Below are positions 43,801 through 52,314 of a DNA stretch of 64,000 bases, piece by piece (the first letter of the stretch is position 1; the number at the start of each line of letters is the position of its first letter). The stretch is taken from the NCBI RefSeq assembly GCF_020873875.1, contig NZ_JAHWGU010000015.1, positions 157,390-221,389 of the forward strand, in the 5' to 3' direction. Below the pieces are notes generated by a model, which saw only the letters and a list, made by a program, of their open reading frames with translations, was not told where the DNA came from and made no database searches. This stretch comes from Actinoplanes sp. DH11 (GTDB lineage Bacteria; Actinomycetota; Actinomycetes; Mycobacteriales; Micromonosporaceae). A program made the translations under genes and the position numbers.

Positions 43801-43845
43801 CGCCGGCTGCCTGCCGCGCGGCTGCGCCTGGGAGCAGATCGATGA
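40816..43845 (+). CDS. FtsX-family ABC transporter permease (large, MacB-like)
   Basis: This 1009-residue membrane protein has an N-terminal helix, then two FtsX-type modules with large extracytoplasmic loops (about 45-295 and 570-860), and groups of helices at about 300-420, 450-560 and 870-1005. Residues about 357-391 are 9-residue repeats (IPGGLSRET) coded by tandem DNA repeats. ATG 40816 starts at MALIVRRAAAAKG; no strong ribosome site is visible. First gene of a four-gene operon whose members overlap by 1-4 bases. Such systems export lipids, peptides or macrolides by mechanotransmission; the cargo is not evident. Confidence 0.85.
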   Translation: MALIVRRAAAAKGLLAAGAAVMFIAALLLAGLTAYAGAAVEAGVRAAVAAAAPAERSVLVRGAAGEGRDEAVRVAYAGSEVSGASYASGWAITNPGGGATPDANGVVYADVVAVDELRRYADLTAGAWPAGAGAALAEPVAKVLGVTAGDTVRLLDRRTEEIVPVEVAGLWRPKDVNDPFWLLLPDVFSGRLPQTATHGPIVVSREVFEKRFATGASAGWLVRPDLSGATLDSVARTSEEAAAVAARLPEESGLGTSATITTGLSTLADRLERADLVRRSALVTPVLLLAVLGGYALTLVAVLLGEARRAETALLRARGASRRQLAGLAAAEAFVLVIPAALLAPPLAVFLVGHVPIPGGLSRETIPGGLSRETIPGGLSPETISGGLSSGTMPLEPALTASVWLIAALAALGGVVALTVPALRKARTYVAETAGRARLSMFRRAGLDLVVVALAVLGWVQLRQYSSPVGAGVGGVDPLLAAAPTLGVLTGAVAAIRLLPPVARFAGSRLGRGVSRSALLGTWQAGRRAHAGPMVMLALAVAAATVSWAVAGTARTSLDDQAEQQVGADLRVVEEGGAPDDRLAQLTALPGATAVVGAWRESIPLTAGSDPAELVALDTSAAREVMLAREDATGGAPRELLDAMARGRASRMPERVLRPGQITTSGGPVRTIAVFTDGRRLDLGVSTDGRPLRITGSVPGLAGFLVLVPADTEVTWRITGQPGDWHGISRRGAAVSAEDDGTLRVTGGFAVTPLVLREPVPVAMTSHAFTELNASTDRTVFLAVQGVSVPVRVVEVVDRVPGTAGGAAVLADRPALDAALFTAYGIAPRTSEWWVSGNPSGTASLTGVRVLDRRELARAAAADPFGAVSRVALFLAAFGAVLLAAAGIAADSRATAGRRAGELAIMHTLGAGPRLLARSLVVEQAFLAGIGALAGLVVGLLVAAAMVPLLVLTPTAVRPVPEPVLEIGWPATAGSVALLVGVALALSAATAASAARRLPAARLRLGADR
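41884..41991 (+). repeat. In-frame 27-nt tandem repeat inside the permease gene
   Basis: About four copies of ATCCCCGGCGGTCTGTCCCG plus GGAGACG encode IPGGLSRET twice, then IPGGLSPET and ISGGLSSGT. They lie in a loop between helices and increase in divergence toward the 3' end. Confidence 0.85.
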
Positions 43846-46493
43846 TCATGAGCAGAGTACGGGCTTTCGCCGCCCAGCTGAGCCTTCTCGCGGCCCTTGT
43901 CGCGCTCGCCACGTTCCTGTCCACCGGGCCGGGCCGGTTCGCCAACGGCACCACCGACGACGGTCTGCGCGCCGACGTGGCGAAGCTGGCCGACAGTTCC
44001 CGGGACGTCACGTTCAGCCTGATCCGCGACTTCGTCACCGGCCCGGGCGACGCACCGGACGAGGCGGGCCGGCTGGCGGAGATCCGGGCCGCCCTGCCCG
44101 CCCCGCTGCCGGAACTCGTCGAGACCGGCTGGTTCATCGATCAGGTCGGTCCGGAGAACGCGGCGGTCGGCGGCGTGTACCTCAAGAACTGCCCGACCCT
44201 GGTCGCGGTTCGCCGGCAGACCGGCACCGACGAGGCCACCAGACTGGTCGAGGGGCGCCGGCCGGCGTCCACGGCGACGACGGCCGAGGCGATGGTCGGC
44301 AGCGACGAGGCGAAGGCTCTCGGCATCGAGCTGGGTGACCGGGTCACGCTCAACGCGCTGTCCGGTTCGACCACCGTGACGGTGGTCGGGCGCTACGAGC
44401 CGGTCGACGCGGCAGCGCCGATCTGGGCCGACATGAAGCTGGCCCGGGTGGCGTGCCCGTCCGCCGACGAGGACACCCGGTATCGCGCCACCCTGCTCAC
44501 CGATGTGGCCGGTGCCGCGCTCGCCAAGTTCGAGACCGTCCAGGTCAAGCAGAGCTGGCGGTACCGGCTGGACGCGCAACGTCTCACCGCGGACCGGCTC
44601 ACCGCGCTCACCGCCGCGGTCGCCGAGGCGCGCCGGCACCCGCCGGAGCAGACCGCCCTGCGCAGCGCGGTGGACACCACCCTCGCCGAGTTCGACCGGC
44701 GGCTGCGGTCGGTCCAGTCGGTGCTCGGCGTGGTCCGGACCGGTATCCTCGCCACCGTGGCCGGGCTGATCCTGCTCGCCGCGCGCCTGGCCGCCGACCG
44801 GCGCCGCAACGAGTACGCGCTGATCCGCGCCCGCGGCGGCTCGGTCGGCGCGATCGGCGGCCGGGCTCTCGCCGAGACCCTGGTCGTGGTTCTGCCCGCA
44901 GCGGTGGCCGGCTGGCTGGCCGGTGCCGCTGTCCCGGGCCGGCCGGATCCACAGGAGTGGCTGCTGGTCGCCGGGTTCGCGCTGCTCGGGCTGCTGGCGC
45001 CGGCCGCTCTCGCGGCCGCCGGCGCCCGCCGTCCCGACTTCACCGGTCACCGGCAGGACCTGGCCGCGAGCCGGCCGTCGCCACGCCGGATCACCGCCGA
45101 GCTGTTCGTGATCGCGCTGGCCGCCGGTGGCGCCTACCTGGTGCGGCTGCGCGGCATCGACGCGGGCGCGGGCGTCGACCCGTACCTCGTCGCGGTGCCC
45201 GTCCTGCTGGCCGTCGCCGCCTCCCTGATCGCGCTGCGCGTCGTGCCGTTCCCGCTGCGCCTGGCCGGGCGCCTGGCCGGCCGGGCCCGGGGTGCGGTCG
45301 CCTTCCTCGGTCTCGCCGGAGCCGGCCGGGGCGCCGCGCTGCGGTCGTGGCCGCTCAGCGTCCTGGTCGTCGCGATCGCCACCGGCATCTTCACCGGAAC
45401 CGTCGCCACCACCGTCGGGCACGGCCGCGACCGGGCCGCCGACCTGACCGTCCCCGCCGACGCCGTGGTCACCGGCTTCTCGTTCGCCGTCGACACCCCG
45501 GCCCGGGTCGCCGAACTGGACGGCGTCGACCGGGCCACCCCGCTGCTGCTGGTCTCGGCGGCCGAGGTCCGCAGCGACGCCAATCCGCTGATCGCCCAGG
45601 TCCAGGCCATGGTGGTGGACGCCGCCGCGGCCGGCCTCGACCTGCCTGCCGCACTCTCCACGGCCGGTCCCGCCGACGTGGTCCCGGTGGTGGCCTCGCC
45701 CAACCTGGCCGAGCGGATCGGGAGCGGCGGCCGGGTCGACATCCAGGGCCGCCGGTACGCCTTCCGGATCGCCGCCGTCCGCGACATGGTGCCCGGGCTC
45801 GGCACCGCCGTCCGCGAGTTCCTGGTCGTGCCCAGCCAGGCCCTGCGGATCCCGGACTTCCAGCCGCTGGTCCCGAACCGGATCCTGCTCGACGGCAGCG
45901 GCTGGGACGCCACCGAGGTCCGCCGGGTCGCCGACGACGGGCAGCGGGCGCAGACCCTCAAGGCCACCGGCCAGCAGGTCGACGACGCGTTCCAACTGAA
46001 CATGCCGGCGACCGTCACCACCCGGGCGGACTACCGGGCGGGCCTCGACGAGCGCGGCGTGGACGGGGTGCTGAGCTTCACGTTCACCGCCGGGCTGGCC
46101 GCGTCGGCCGCGCTGGCCCTGCTCGCCGTCGCGCTCACCGTGCTCGCCGGGGCGCCGGCCCGCGGCCGGACCCTGTCGCGCCTGCGCACCCTCGGGATGT
46201 CGGGTGGTCAGGGGCGCCGGCTGCTGGTGTTCGAACTCGTACCCCTGCTGGGTGTCGCCGTTCTCGCCGGTGCGCTTGCCGGCGCGGCCCTGCCCGCGCT
46301 CATCGCGCCCGCGCTCGGTCTCGACGACTTCACCGCCGGGGTGCCCGCCGAGCTCAGCGCCGACCCGATCCTCGCCGCCGGGGTGCTCGCGGTCACGGTC
46401 CTCGCCGTGGTCGCCGCGCTCGTCGTCGAGGACGTCGCCAACCGCCGCCTGCGCCTCGGCACGGTGCTGCGGCTCGGAGAGGAACAGTCATGA
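43842..46493 (+). CDS. FtsX-family ABC transporter permease, second subunit
   Basis: This 883-residue permease has an N-terminal helix (about 8-26), an extracytoplasmic domain (30-290) with two Cys (KNCPTLVAV, ARVACPSAD), clusters of helices at about 295-370 and 415-540 and a C-terminal FtsX module (about 745-870). ATG 43842 overlaps the previous stop (ATGA) and its own stop overlaps the ATPase start (46490). It is distantly similar in layout to the first permease, so the two probably form a heterodimer. Confidence 0.85.
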   Translation: MIMSRVRAFAAQLSLLAALVALATFLSTGPGRFANGTTDDGLRADVAKLADSSRDVTFSLIRDFVTGPGDAPDEAGRLAEIRAALPAPLPELVETGWFIDQVGPENAAVGGVYLKNCPTLVAVRRQTGTDEATRLVEGRRPASTATTAEAMVGSDEAKALGIELGDRVTLNALSGSTTVTVVGRYEPVDAAAPIWADMKLARVACPSADEDTRYRATLLTDVAGAALAKFETVQVKQSWRYRLDAQRLTADRLTALTAAVAEARRHPPEQTALRSAVDTTLAEFDRRLRSVQSVLGVVRTGILATVAGLILLAARLAADRRRNEYALIRARGGSVGAIGGRALAETLVVVLPAAVAGWLAGAAVPGRPDPQEWLLVAGFALLGLLAPAALAAAGARRPDFTGHRQDLAASRPSPRRITAELFVIALAAGGAYLVRLRGIDAGAGVDPYLVAVPVLLAVAASLIALRVVPFPLRLAGRLAGRARGAVAFLGLAGAGRGAALRSWPLSVLVVAIATGIFTGTVATTVGHGRDRAADLTVPADAVVTGFSFAVDTPARVAELDGVDRATPLLLVSAAEVRSDANPLIAQVQAMVVDAAAAGLDLPAALSTAGPADVVPVVASPNLAERIGSGGRVDIQGRRYAFRIAAVRDMVPGLGTAVREFLVVPSQALRIPDFQPLVPNRILLDGSGWDATEVRRVADDGQRAQTLKATGQQVDDAFQLNMPATVTTRADYRAGLDERGVDGVLSFTFTAGLAASAALALLAVALTVLAGAPARGRTLSRLRTLGMSGGQGRRLLVFELVPLLGVAVLAGALAGAALPALIAPALGLDDFTAGVPAELSADPILAAGVLAVTVLAVVAALVVEDVANRRLRLGTVLRLGEEQS

Positions 46494-47428
46494 GTCTTGC
46501 CGATCTGGAGTCGCGCGCGGCGGAACGGGCGGCCGCCAGGGCCGGTGGCAAGGACCGGCTCAGCGGGCACATCGTCTGCGACGGCCTGGTCCGCATCTTC
46601 CGTACCGAGGGCGTCGAGGTGGTCGCCCTGCAGGGCCTGGATCTGGTGGTGGACCGCGGTGAGCTGCTCGCGGTGGTCGGCGCGTCCGGCTCCGGCAAGT
46701 CGACGATGCTCAACATCCTGTCCGGTCTCGACGAGCCGACCGCCGGGGTGGCGCGGGTCGCCGGCTACGACCTGCTCGGCATGTCCGCGAAGAAGCGGCT
46801 GGAGTACCGCCGCAAGGTCGTCGGGTTCGTCTGGCAGCAGACGGCGCGCAACCTGCTGCCGTACCTTTCGGCCCGGGAGAACGTCGAATTGCCGATGCGG
46901 CTGGCCGGCGGCCGCGCGAAGAACCGTGCCCTGGACCTGCTGGGCATGGTGGGGCTGGCCGACATGGCGGGCCGCCGGCCGGACCAGATGAGCGGGGGTG
47001 AGCAGCAGCGTTGTGCGGTCGCGGTGGCGCTCGCCAACGATCCCGAGGTGCTCTTCGCCGACGAGCCCACCGGCGAACTCGACGAGGCCACCGCCGACGA
47101 GGTCTTCGGCGCCCTGCGGACGGTCAACGCCGAGCTGGGCGTCACGGTGGTGGTGGTGACGCACGACATGAACGTGGCCGGGCAGGTGCGGCGCGCGGTC
47201 GCGATCCGCGACGGGAAGACCGCTTCGGAGGTACGCCGATCGGCGCGCATCACGGCCGACGGCACCGAGGAGCACGTGAGCGAGGAGTACGCGGTGCTGG
47301 ACCGCGCCGGCCGTCTGCAGCTGCCGACGGCGTTCGTGGAGGCGCTCAGCCTGCGCGACCGGGTCCGGCTGAACCTGGAACCGGATCACGTGGAGGTCCG
47401 CCCGGGCAACGAGGGGGCAGCCCAGTGA
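46490..47428 (+). CDS. ABC transporter ATPase of the FtsX-type system (1)
   Basis: This 312-residue protein has Walker A GASGSGKSTM, Q-loop WQQTARNLLPYL, signature MSGGEQQRCAVAVAL, Walker B VLFADEPTGELDE and H-loop VTHDMN, in the LolD/MacB family. The N-terminal 25 residues and a C-terminal 75-residue extension (from SEVRRSARITADG) are outside the usual domain; the extension ends in a SpoVT/AbrB-like pattern (AVLDRAGRLQLPTAFVEAL). Confidence 0.9.
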   Translation: MSLADLESRAAERAAARAGGKDRLSGHIVCDGLVRIFRTEGVEVVALQGLDLVVDRGELLAVVGASGSGKSTMLNILSGLDEPTAGVARVAGYDLLGMSAKKRLEYRRKVVGFVWQQTARNLLPYLSARENVELPMRLAGGRAKNRALDLLGMVGLADMAGRRPDQMSGGEQQRCAVAVALANDPEVLFADEPTGELDEATADEVFGALRTVNAELGVTVVVVTHDMNVAGQVRRAVAIRDGKTASEVRRSARITADGTEEHVSEEYAVLDRAGRLQLPTAFVEALSLRDRVRLNLEPDHVEVRPGNEGAAQ

Positions 47429-48096
47429 TGAGCGTCGTCGAGGTGTCCGGGCTCGGCCGCGACTACGGTTCCGGTGACCGGGTGGTGCACGCGCTGCGGG
47501 ACGTGTCGTTCTCGGTCGCCAAGGGTGAGCTCGTCGCGGTCCGGGGCCGGTCCGGCGCGGGCAAGACGACGCTGCTCAACCTGATCGGCGGCCTGGACCG
47601 GCCGGACCACGGGACGATCGCGGTGGCCGGGCGCCCGGTCACCGGCGCCGGCGAGCAGGAGTTGCTGGAGCTGCGCCGGGACGTGATCGGGTTCGTGTTC
47701 CAGTCGTTCGGCCTGATCCCCATCCTGACGGCCGCCGAGAACGTCAGCATCCCGATGCGGCTGACCCGCCGCCGACCGTCCGAGCGCGACGAGCGGGTGG
47801 CGGTGCTGCTGGAACTGGTCGGGCTCGGTGGGCAGGCGGCGCAGCGGCCCGGTGAGCTCTCCGGCGGCCAGCAGCAGCGGGTGGCGGTGGCGCGTGCCCT
47901 GGCCAACGACCCGGAACTGCTGATCGCCGACGAGCCGACCGGTCAGCTCGACTCCGACACCGGCCGGGCGATCATGGATCTGCTGCGGGCCGTGGTGGAC
48001 GCGCGGGGGATGACGGCGCTCGTCGCGACGCACGACCCGGCGCTCATCGACCGGGCCGACCGGGTGCTCACCTTGCGCGACGGGCGCCTGGCCTGA
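47428..48096 (+). CDS. ABC transporter ATPase of the FtsX-type system (2)
   Basis: This 222-residue LolD/MacB-type ATPase has Walker A GRSGAGKTTL, Q-loop FQSFGLIPILTAAENV, signature LSGGQQQRVAVARAL, Walker B LLIADEPTGQLDS and H-loop ATHDPA. Its start overlaps the previous stop (TGATG). Two different ATPases with two different permeases suggest a hetero-tetrameric exporter. Sequence after the stop belongs to decayed genes. Confidence 0.92.
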   Translation: MSVVEVSGLGRDYGSGDRVVHALRDVSFSVAKGELVAVRGRSGAGKTTLLNLIGGLDRPDHGTIAVAGRPVTGAGEQELLELRRDVIGFVFQSFGLIPILTAAENVSIPMRLTRRRPSERDERVAVLLELVGLGGQAAQRPGELSGGQQQRVAVARALANDPELLIADEPTGQLDSDTGRAIMDLLRAVVDARGMTALVATHDPALIDRADRVLTLRDGRLA

Positions 48097-48480
48097 GCCG
48101 GCTCATCCCGGACCTGATCGACTGTGCGGACTGTGTCCTGCCCGACGACGCCGGGTTGCGGCCCGGCGTCAGTGCCGGCACCCCGGTCTCGGCCCGGATC
48201 GCGGCGGCGGACGCGTTCGTGTTCGTCACACCGGAGTACAACCACAGCTACCCGGCCGGGCTCAAACGGCTCATCGACTGGCACCTACCAGGAGTGGATG
48301 TTCAAGCCCGCCACGGTCGTCTCCTACGGCGTGCGGGGCGGGCTGCTCGCCACCGAGCATCTGCGCGGCGTCTTCGCCGAGCTCAACGTGGTCACCACGC
48401 GTCGGGTGATCGGGCTGCGGCAGCCCTGGAACGATCTCGGCCCGGCCGGGTACACCGCGCCGGCCGACGTTCCGAGGCGA
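48097..48480 (+). pseudogene. Remnant of an NADPH-dependent FMN reductase: 5'-truncated, frameshifted and 3'-truncated
   Basis: Right after the ATPase stop the reading frame gives ARIAAADAFVFVTPEYNHSY and PAGLKRLIDWH, the flavodoxin-like core of NADPH:FMN reductases. The N-terminal roughly 40 residues with the P-loop are missing. After DWH the protein continues one frame over as YQEWMFKPATVVSYGVRGG and ITRRVIGLRQPW-like residues; removing one C near 48288 would restore the frame. The homology ends near 48475 at YTAPADV, before the normal C-terminus. Not functional as read. Confidence 0.7.
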
Positions 48481-48806
48481 GTGCTGCGAAGATCCTGGCC
48501 GCCCGGCATCCGGCGCAGGCGAAGGACCTGGGCCGCGGCGTGGCCGGCTTCGACGACGAGGTGTGGGCGCGGGAGCGGTTCGCCGTCGTCACGGACGCCA
48601 GCCTCGCGAAGTTCTCGGCGCATCCGGACCTGCGGGACTACCTGGTGCGTACCGGTGACCGGGTGCTCGTCGAGGCCAGCCCGCTCGACCGGGTCTGGGG
48701 CATCGGCCTGGCCGCCGCCGATCCCCGCGCCGCCGATCCGGCGTCCTGGCGCGGACTGAACCTGCTCGGCTTCGCCCTGATGGCCGCCCGCTCCCGGTTG
48801 CGCTGA
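48472..48806 (+). pseudogene. 3' remnant of a NADAR (YbiA-type) N-glycosidase gene
   Basis: From SAAKILAARHPAQAKDLGR to the stop the frame encodes the C-terminal two thirds of a NADAR/DUF1768 protein: FDDEVWARERFAVVTDASLA, ASPLDRVWGIGLAAADP and WRGLNLLGFALM are strongly conserved. The N-terminal part is absent and the sequence is joined directly to the FMN-reductase remnant at about 48472-48480, as if a deletion fused two genes. YbiA-type enzymes cleave reactive riboflavin-pathway intermediates, an interesting match to a flavin reductase. The combined frame is broken, so expression of a functional product is unlikely. Confidence 0.7.
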
Positions 48807-48840
48807 CCCCCGGCTGCCTGCTCCCGGTTGCGCTGACCTC
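48790..48840. repeat. Direct repeat duplicating the NADAR stop-codon region
   Basis: GCTCCCGGTTGCGCTGACC at 48790-48808 recurs at 48822-48840. The first copy contains the stop codon of the remnant gene, the second lies in the 3' spacer. Confidence 0.75.
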
Positions 48841-48858
48841 CGGCGCCGCGGGTACGAC

Positions 48859-48891
48859 GAAGGCCGCGCCCCGGTGTGGGACGCGGCCTTC
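48859..48891. terminator. Bidirectional terminator hairpin
   Basis: GAAGGCCGCGCCC (48859-48871) pairs with GGGACGCGGCCTTC (48878-48891), one bulge, 6-base loop. It lies between the plus-strand remnant genes and the minus-strand sugar importer. Confidence 0.75.
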
Positions 48892-48909
48892 GCCGGTGAT
48901 GCCGGTAAA

Positions 48910-49818
48910 TCAGCCCTTGACGCTACCGGCGAGGAGGCCTCGCACGAAGTAGCGCTGGAGCAGCAGGAACACCGTCACCGGGACGATGATCGAGACGAAG
49001 GCGCCGGCGGAGAGCAGGTGCCAGGCGGTGCCTCGGGTGCCGCTCAGGTTGGACAGCTGGACGGTCAGCGGGGAGATCTCCGGCGAGCCGGCGAACGTGA
49101 GGCTGATCAGCAGGTCGTTCCACACCCAGAGGAACTGGAAGATGCCGAACGCGGCAAGTGCCGGTGTCAGCAGCGGCAGCAGCACCCGGAAGAAGATCGC
49201 CACGTGACCGGCGCCGTCCATCCGGGCGGCCTCGATCAGGCTGGACGGCACTTCTTTGATGAAGTTGTGCAGGATGTAGATCGCCAGCGGCAGCGCGAAC
49301 GCCGAGTGCGAGAGCCACAGCGTCCAGAACGTGTTCGCGATCCCCATGTCGACGTAGAGCGACAGCAGCGGGATCAGCGTGACCTGCAGCGGCACGATCT
49401 GAAGGGCGAAGATCGTGATGAACAGGATGTTCTTGCCGGGGAAGTTCATCCACGCGAACGCGTACGCCGCGAGCGACGCCAGGCAGAGCGGAATGATCAC
49501 CGCGGGCAGGGCGATGACGATCGAGTTCAGGAAGAAGTCGGCCAGGTTGATGCTGTCCGGGTCGAAGACTGCCTTGTAGTTCTCGAACGTGACCTTCGGA
49601 TCCGAGAAGAACGTCCACCAGCCGGTCGTCTTGATCGCCCGCTCCGGCCGGAACGAGGAGATCAGCAGGCCGAACGTCGGCAGCGTCCAGAGGATCGCGA
49701 TGACGACCGCGACGAGGGAGGCCCACGGCGAGGTGAGCTTCTTCTTCGCCTTCGCGGCCGCGGAGACGTCGCCCGGCTTCACCGGGGGCGTGGTGGTTAC
49801 TGGGGTCGCGGTGCTCAT
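48910..49818 (-). CDS. Sugar ABC importer permease (MalG-type)
   Basis: This 302-residue permease has six helices and the EAA motif EVPSSLIEAARMDGAGHVAIF typical of carbohydrate-uptake family 1 permeases. The cytoplasmic N-terminus is Thr/Pro/Lys-rich. ATG 49818 overlaps the stop of the other permease (TGATG). With the permease and binding protein upstream it imports an oligosaccharide; no ATPase is encoded in the operon, so a shared MsiK-type ATPase elsewhere is expected, as is usual in actinomycetes. Confidence 0.9.
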   Translation of the reverse strand: MSTATPVTTTPPVKPGDVSAAAKAKKKLTSPWASLVAVVIAILWTLPTFGLLISSFRPERAIKTTGWWTFFSDPKVTFENYKAVFDPDSINLADFFLNSIVIALPAVIIPLCLASLAAYAFAWMNFPGKNILFITIFALQIVPLQVTLIPLLSLYVDMGIANTFWTLWLSHSAFALPLAIYILHNFIKEVPSSLIEAARMDGAGHVAIFFRVLLPLLTPALAAFGIFQFLWVWNDLLISLTFAGSPEISPLTVQLSNLSGTRGTAWHLLSAGAFVSIIVPVTVFLLLQRYFVRGLLAGSVKG

Positions 49819-50798
49819 CACGCCTCCGAACGGCGAAGCTGCCGGATGTTGTACACGACGATCGGGATCACGAGGACGAACAGCACGACAGCGAGCGCGG
49901 CGCCCAGACCCTGGTTGGCGCTGCGGAAGCTCTGGCTGTAGAACTCGTTGGCGATCACGCTCGTGTCGAAGCGGCCACCGGTCATCGTCTGCACGATGTC
50001 GAAGACCTTGAGCGTGCCGATCGCGATGGTGGTCAGCACGACGATGACGGCCGGGCGGATCGCGGGCAGCGTCACGAAGCGGAACATGCCCCACGGCGTG
50101 ACGCCGTCGAGGCGCGCGGCCTCGATGATGTCGTCCGGGATCGCCTTGATGGCCGCGGAGAGCAGCGTCATCGCGAAGCCGGCCTGGATCCAGATCATCA
50201 CGAAGATCAGCAGGAAGGTGTTCAGCGGCGAGTCGATCAGCAGCTGGACCGGCTCGCCACCGAGCCAGACGATGATCTGGTTGACCAGACCGATCTGCTT
50301 CACATTGCCCTGGTCGGGGCGGTACTCGTACATGAACTTCCAGATCACCGACGCCGCGACGAAGGAGATCGACATCGGCAGGAAGATCAGCGCCTTGGCG
50401 AACGACTCGATCCGGGCCTTGTCGACCAGGATCGCGTAGAGCAGGCCGACGCCGGTCGCGACGAACGGGGTCAGCAGCACCCAGAACGCCGTGTTCCGGA
50501 GCACGATGAGCTGCTCCGCGTCGGTGAAGATGGTCTTGTAGTTGTCGATCCCGATGAACGCATCACCTGCGGCGTTGAAGAACGACTCGTAGATGGTGCG
50601 AAGACCGGGGTAGAGAAGGCCCACGCTGAGCATCAGCACGACGGGGGCCAGGTAGAGGTAGGCGACCGTACGGTCGCCGCGCCGGCCGGTGAAGCGACCG
50701 GCGATGAACAGGATCACGCCGACGACGGCGACGAACAACAGGATCGCCGCGAACATCTGTAGAAGCTTGTCGGCAGTGGTGGAGGCGGTGGTGAACAC
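49818..50798 (-). CDS. Sugar ABC importer permease (MalF-type)
   Basis: This 326-residue permease has an extra N-terminal helix (about 10-33) before the six-helix core, and the EAA loop AIPDDIIEAARLDGVTPWGM. GTG 50798 has GGGAGGAAC upstream. It forms a heterodimer with the MalG-type protein. The gene starts 120 bases after the binding-protein stop, a common gap that permits higher expression of the binding protein. Confidence 0.9.
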   Translation of the reverse strand: MFTTASTTADKLLQMFAAILLFVAVVGVILFIAGRFTGRRGDRTVAYLYLAPVVLMLSVGLLYPGLRTIYESFFNAAGDAFIGIDNYKTIFTDAEQLIVLRNTAFWVLLTPFVATGVGLLYAILVDKARIESFAKALIFLPMSISFVAASVIWKFMYEYRPDQGNVKQIGLVNQIIVWLGGEPVQLLIDSPLNTFLLIFVMIWIQAGFAMTLLSAAIKAIPDDIIEAARLDGVTPWGMFRFVTLPAIRPAVIVVLTTIAIGTLKVFDIVQTMTGGRFDTSVIANEFYSQSFRSANQGLGAALAVVLFVLVIPIVVYNIRQLRRSEA

Positions 50799-50918
50799 GC
50801 GGCCCGTTCCTCCCTGGGCGGATGACCAAGCTGAGAAGAGTAGTGAAATGCGGATGGAGCGAGAGAGCTAGGGCCGGTCGGGCAAAACCCGACCGGCCCC
50901 GGTGGTTCAGTTATCTCA

Positions 50919-52286
50919 CTACTGCGGCCAGGCCTTCTCGATGTTGTCGAGAGTGGTCTTGGTGTCCTGGCCGGTGATCCAGCTCGTGGTCTGCTTCCAG
51001 AACGCGTTCGAGCCGACCGCGCCCGGCATCAGGTCCGAGGCGTCGAAGCGGAACGTCGCGTTCGGGTCGAGCAGAATCGTCGCCGACAGCTTGTCGATCG
51101 GGTTGGTCAGGTTGTTGGGGTCGAGACCCTTGTTGGCGCTGACCCAGCCCGAGGAGAGCTTGGCCTTGGTGTTCGCCCAGACGTCGCTCGAGAGGTACGT
51201 CTGGAAGGCCTTGACCTCCGGACGGTCCGCGAAGGAGACGACGAACTCGCCGCCACCCAGGACCGGCTTGTCGGTGGCGTCCTTGCCCGGCAGGTAGAAC
51301 GCGAAGACGTCGCCGTCCTCAGCGACCTTCGTGTCCTTCGAGAAGTTCGCCGCGTAGAAGCTCGCCTGGCGGTGCAGGGAGCAGGTGCCCTCGAGGATCG
51401 GCAGACCGGCGTCCTGGAACGTGGTGCTGGCGATGCTCTTGACGTCGCCGAGGCCGCCGTTCACGTAGGCGTCGTTCTTGAGGTAGCCGCCGACGGCGTC
51501 GAGAGCCGCGGTGGCCTCCGGGCCGTTGAACGGGATCTCGTGGCTGACCCACTTGTCGTACGCTTCCGGCCCGTTGAGCCGGAGCATCATGTCCTCCATC
51601 CAGTCGGTGAGCGGCCAACCGGTGGCCTCACCGCTGGAGATGCCGGCGCACCACGGCTTCTTGCCGTCCGCCACCATCTTGTCCGTGAGGGCCTTCAGCT
51701 CGTCGAGCGTGGTGGGGACCGTGTAGCCCTTCTCGGTGAACTCCGCCGGGGAGTACCACACCAGGGACTTCACGTTGGCACCCAGCGGCGCGGCGTAGAA
51801 CTTGCCGTTGACCGTGCCGTAGGCCTTCCAGTCCTCACCGAAGAACTTGTCGACGTTGGCAGCCGTCTCGGCCGGGGCCTCGACCGCCTTGCCGGTGTCG
51901 ACGAGCTGCTTGAGCAGACCCGGCTGGGGCACGAAGGCGAGGTCCGGCGGGTTGCCGGCCTTCGCGCGCACCAGGATCTGGGTCTCGAAGGCCTTGTCGC
52001 CCTCGTACTTGATGGTGGCGCCGGTGCAGTCCTCGAAAGGCTTGTAGGACTCCTTGTGCGGGGTGTCCTCCGGGGTCACGATGCCCGTGTAGATCGTGAC
52101 CGTCTTGCCCTTGAGGTCGCCGAACGCCGTGTAAGGCGCGCAGTCGATGGCTGCCGCTTCATTGTCGGTGGTTCCGCTGTCGCCGCTGTCGCTGTCGCCG
52201 CACGCGGTCAGGCTGAACGCCAGACCGACGCTGAGGGCACCGGCGATCGCGACCCGGGACCGCGAACTCCCACGTTGACCGAACAT
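50919..52286 (-). CDS. Sugar ABC importer, extracellular binding lipoprotein
   Basis: This 455-residue family-1 solute-binding protein has a signal peptide with lipobox FSLTAC (Cys about 29), then an Asp/Ser-rich linker. The mature part has hallmark segments AGNPPDLAFVPQPG, GKFYAAPLGANVKSLVWYS and PWCAGISSGEATGWPLTDW. ATG 52286 follows GGGAGCGG by 6 bases. The closest characterised relatives transport alpha-glucosides or similar oligosaccharides, but the ligand cannot be read from sequence. A GAAGCGCTTC operator lies about 55 bases upstream. Confidence 0.9.
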   Translation of the reverse strand: MFGQRGSSRSRVAIAGALSVGLAFSLTACGDSDSGDSGTTDNEAAAIDCAPYTAFGDLKGKTVTIYTGIVTPEDTPHKESYKPFEDCTGATIKYEGDKAFETQILVRAKAGNPPDLAFVPQPGLLKQLVDTGKAVEAPAETAANVDKFFGEDWKAYGTVNGKFYAAPLGANVKSLVWYSPAEFTEKGYTVPTTLDELKALTDKMVADGKKPWCAGISSGEATGWPLTDWMEDMMLRLNGPEAYDKWVSHEIPFNGPEATAALDAVGGYLKNDAYVNGGLGDVKSIASTTFQDAGLPILEGTCSLHRQASFYAANFSKDTKVAEDGDVFAFYLPGKDATDKPVLGGGEFVVSFADRPEVKAFQTYLSSDVWANTKAKLSSGWVSANKGLDPNNLTNPIDKLSATILLDPNATFRFDASDLMPGAVGSNAFWKQTTSWITGQDTKTTLDNIEKAWPQ

Positions 52287-52314
52287 ACCGCTCCCTATGT
52301 CATATAGCGCCTCC

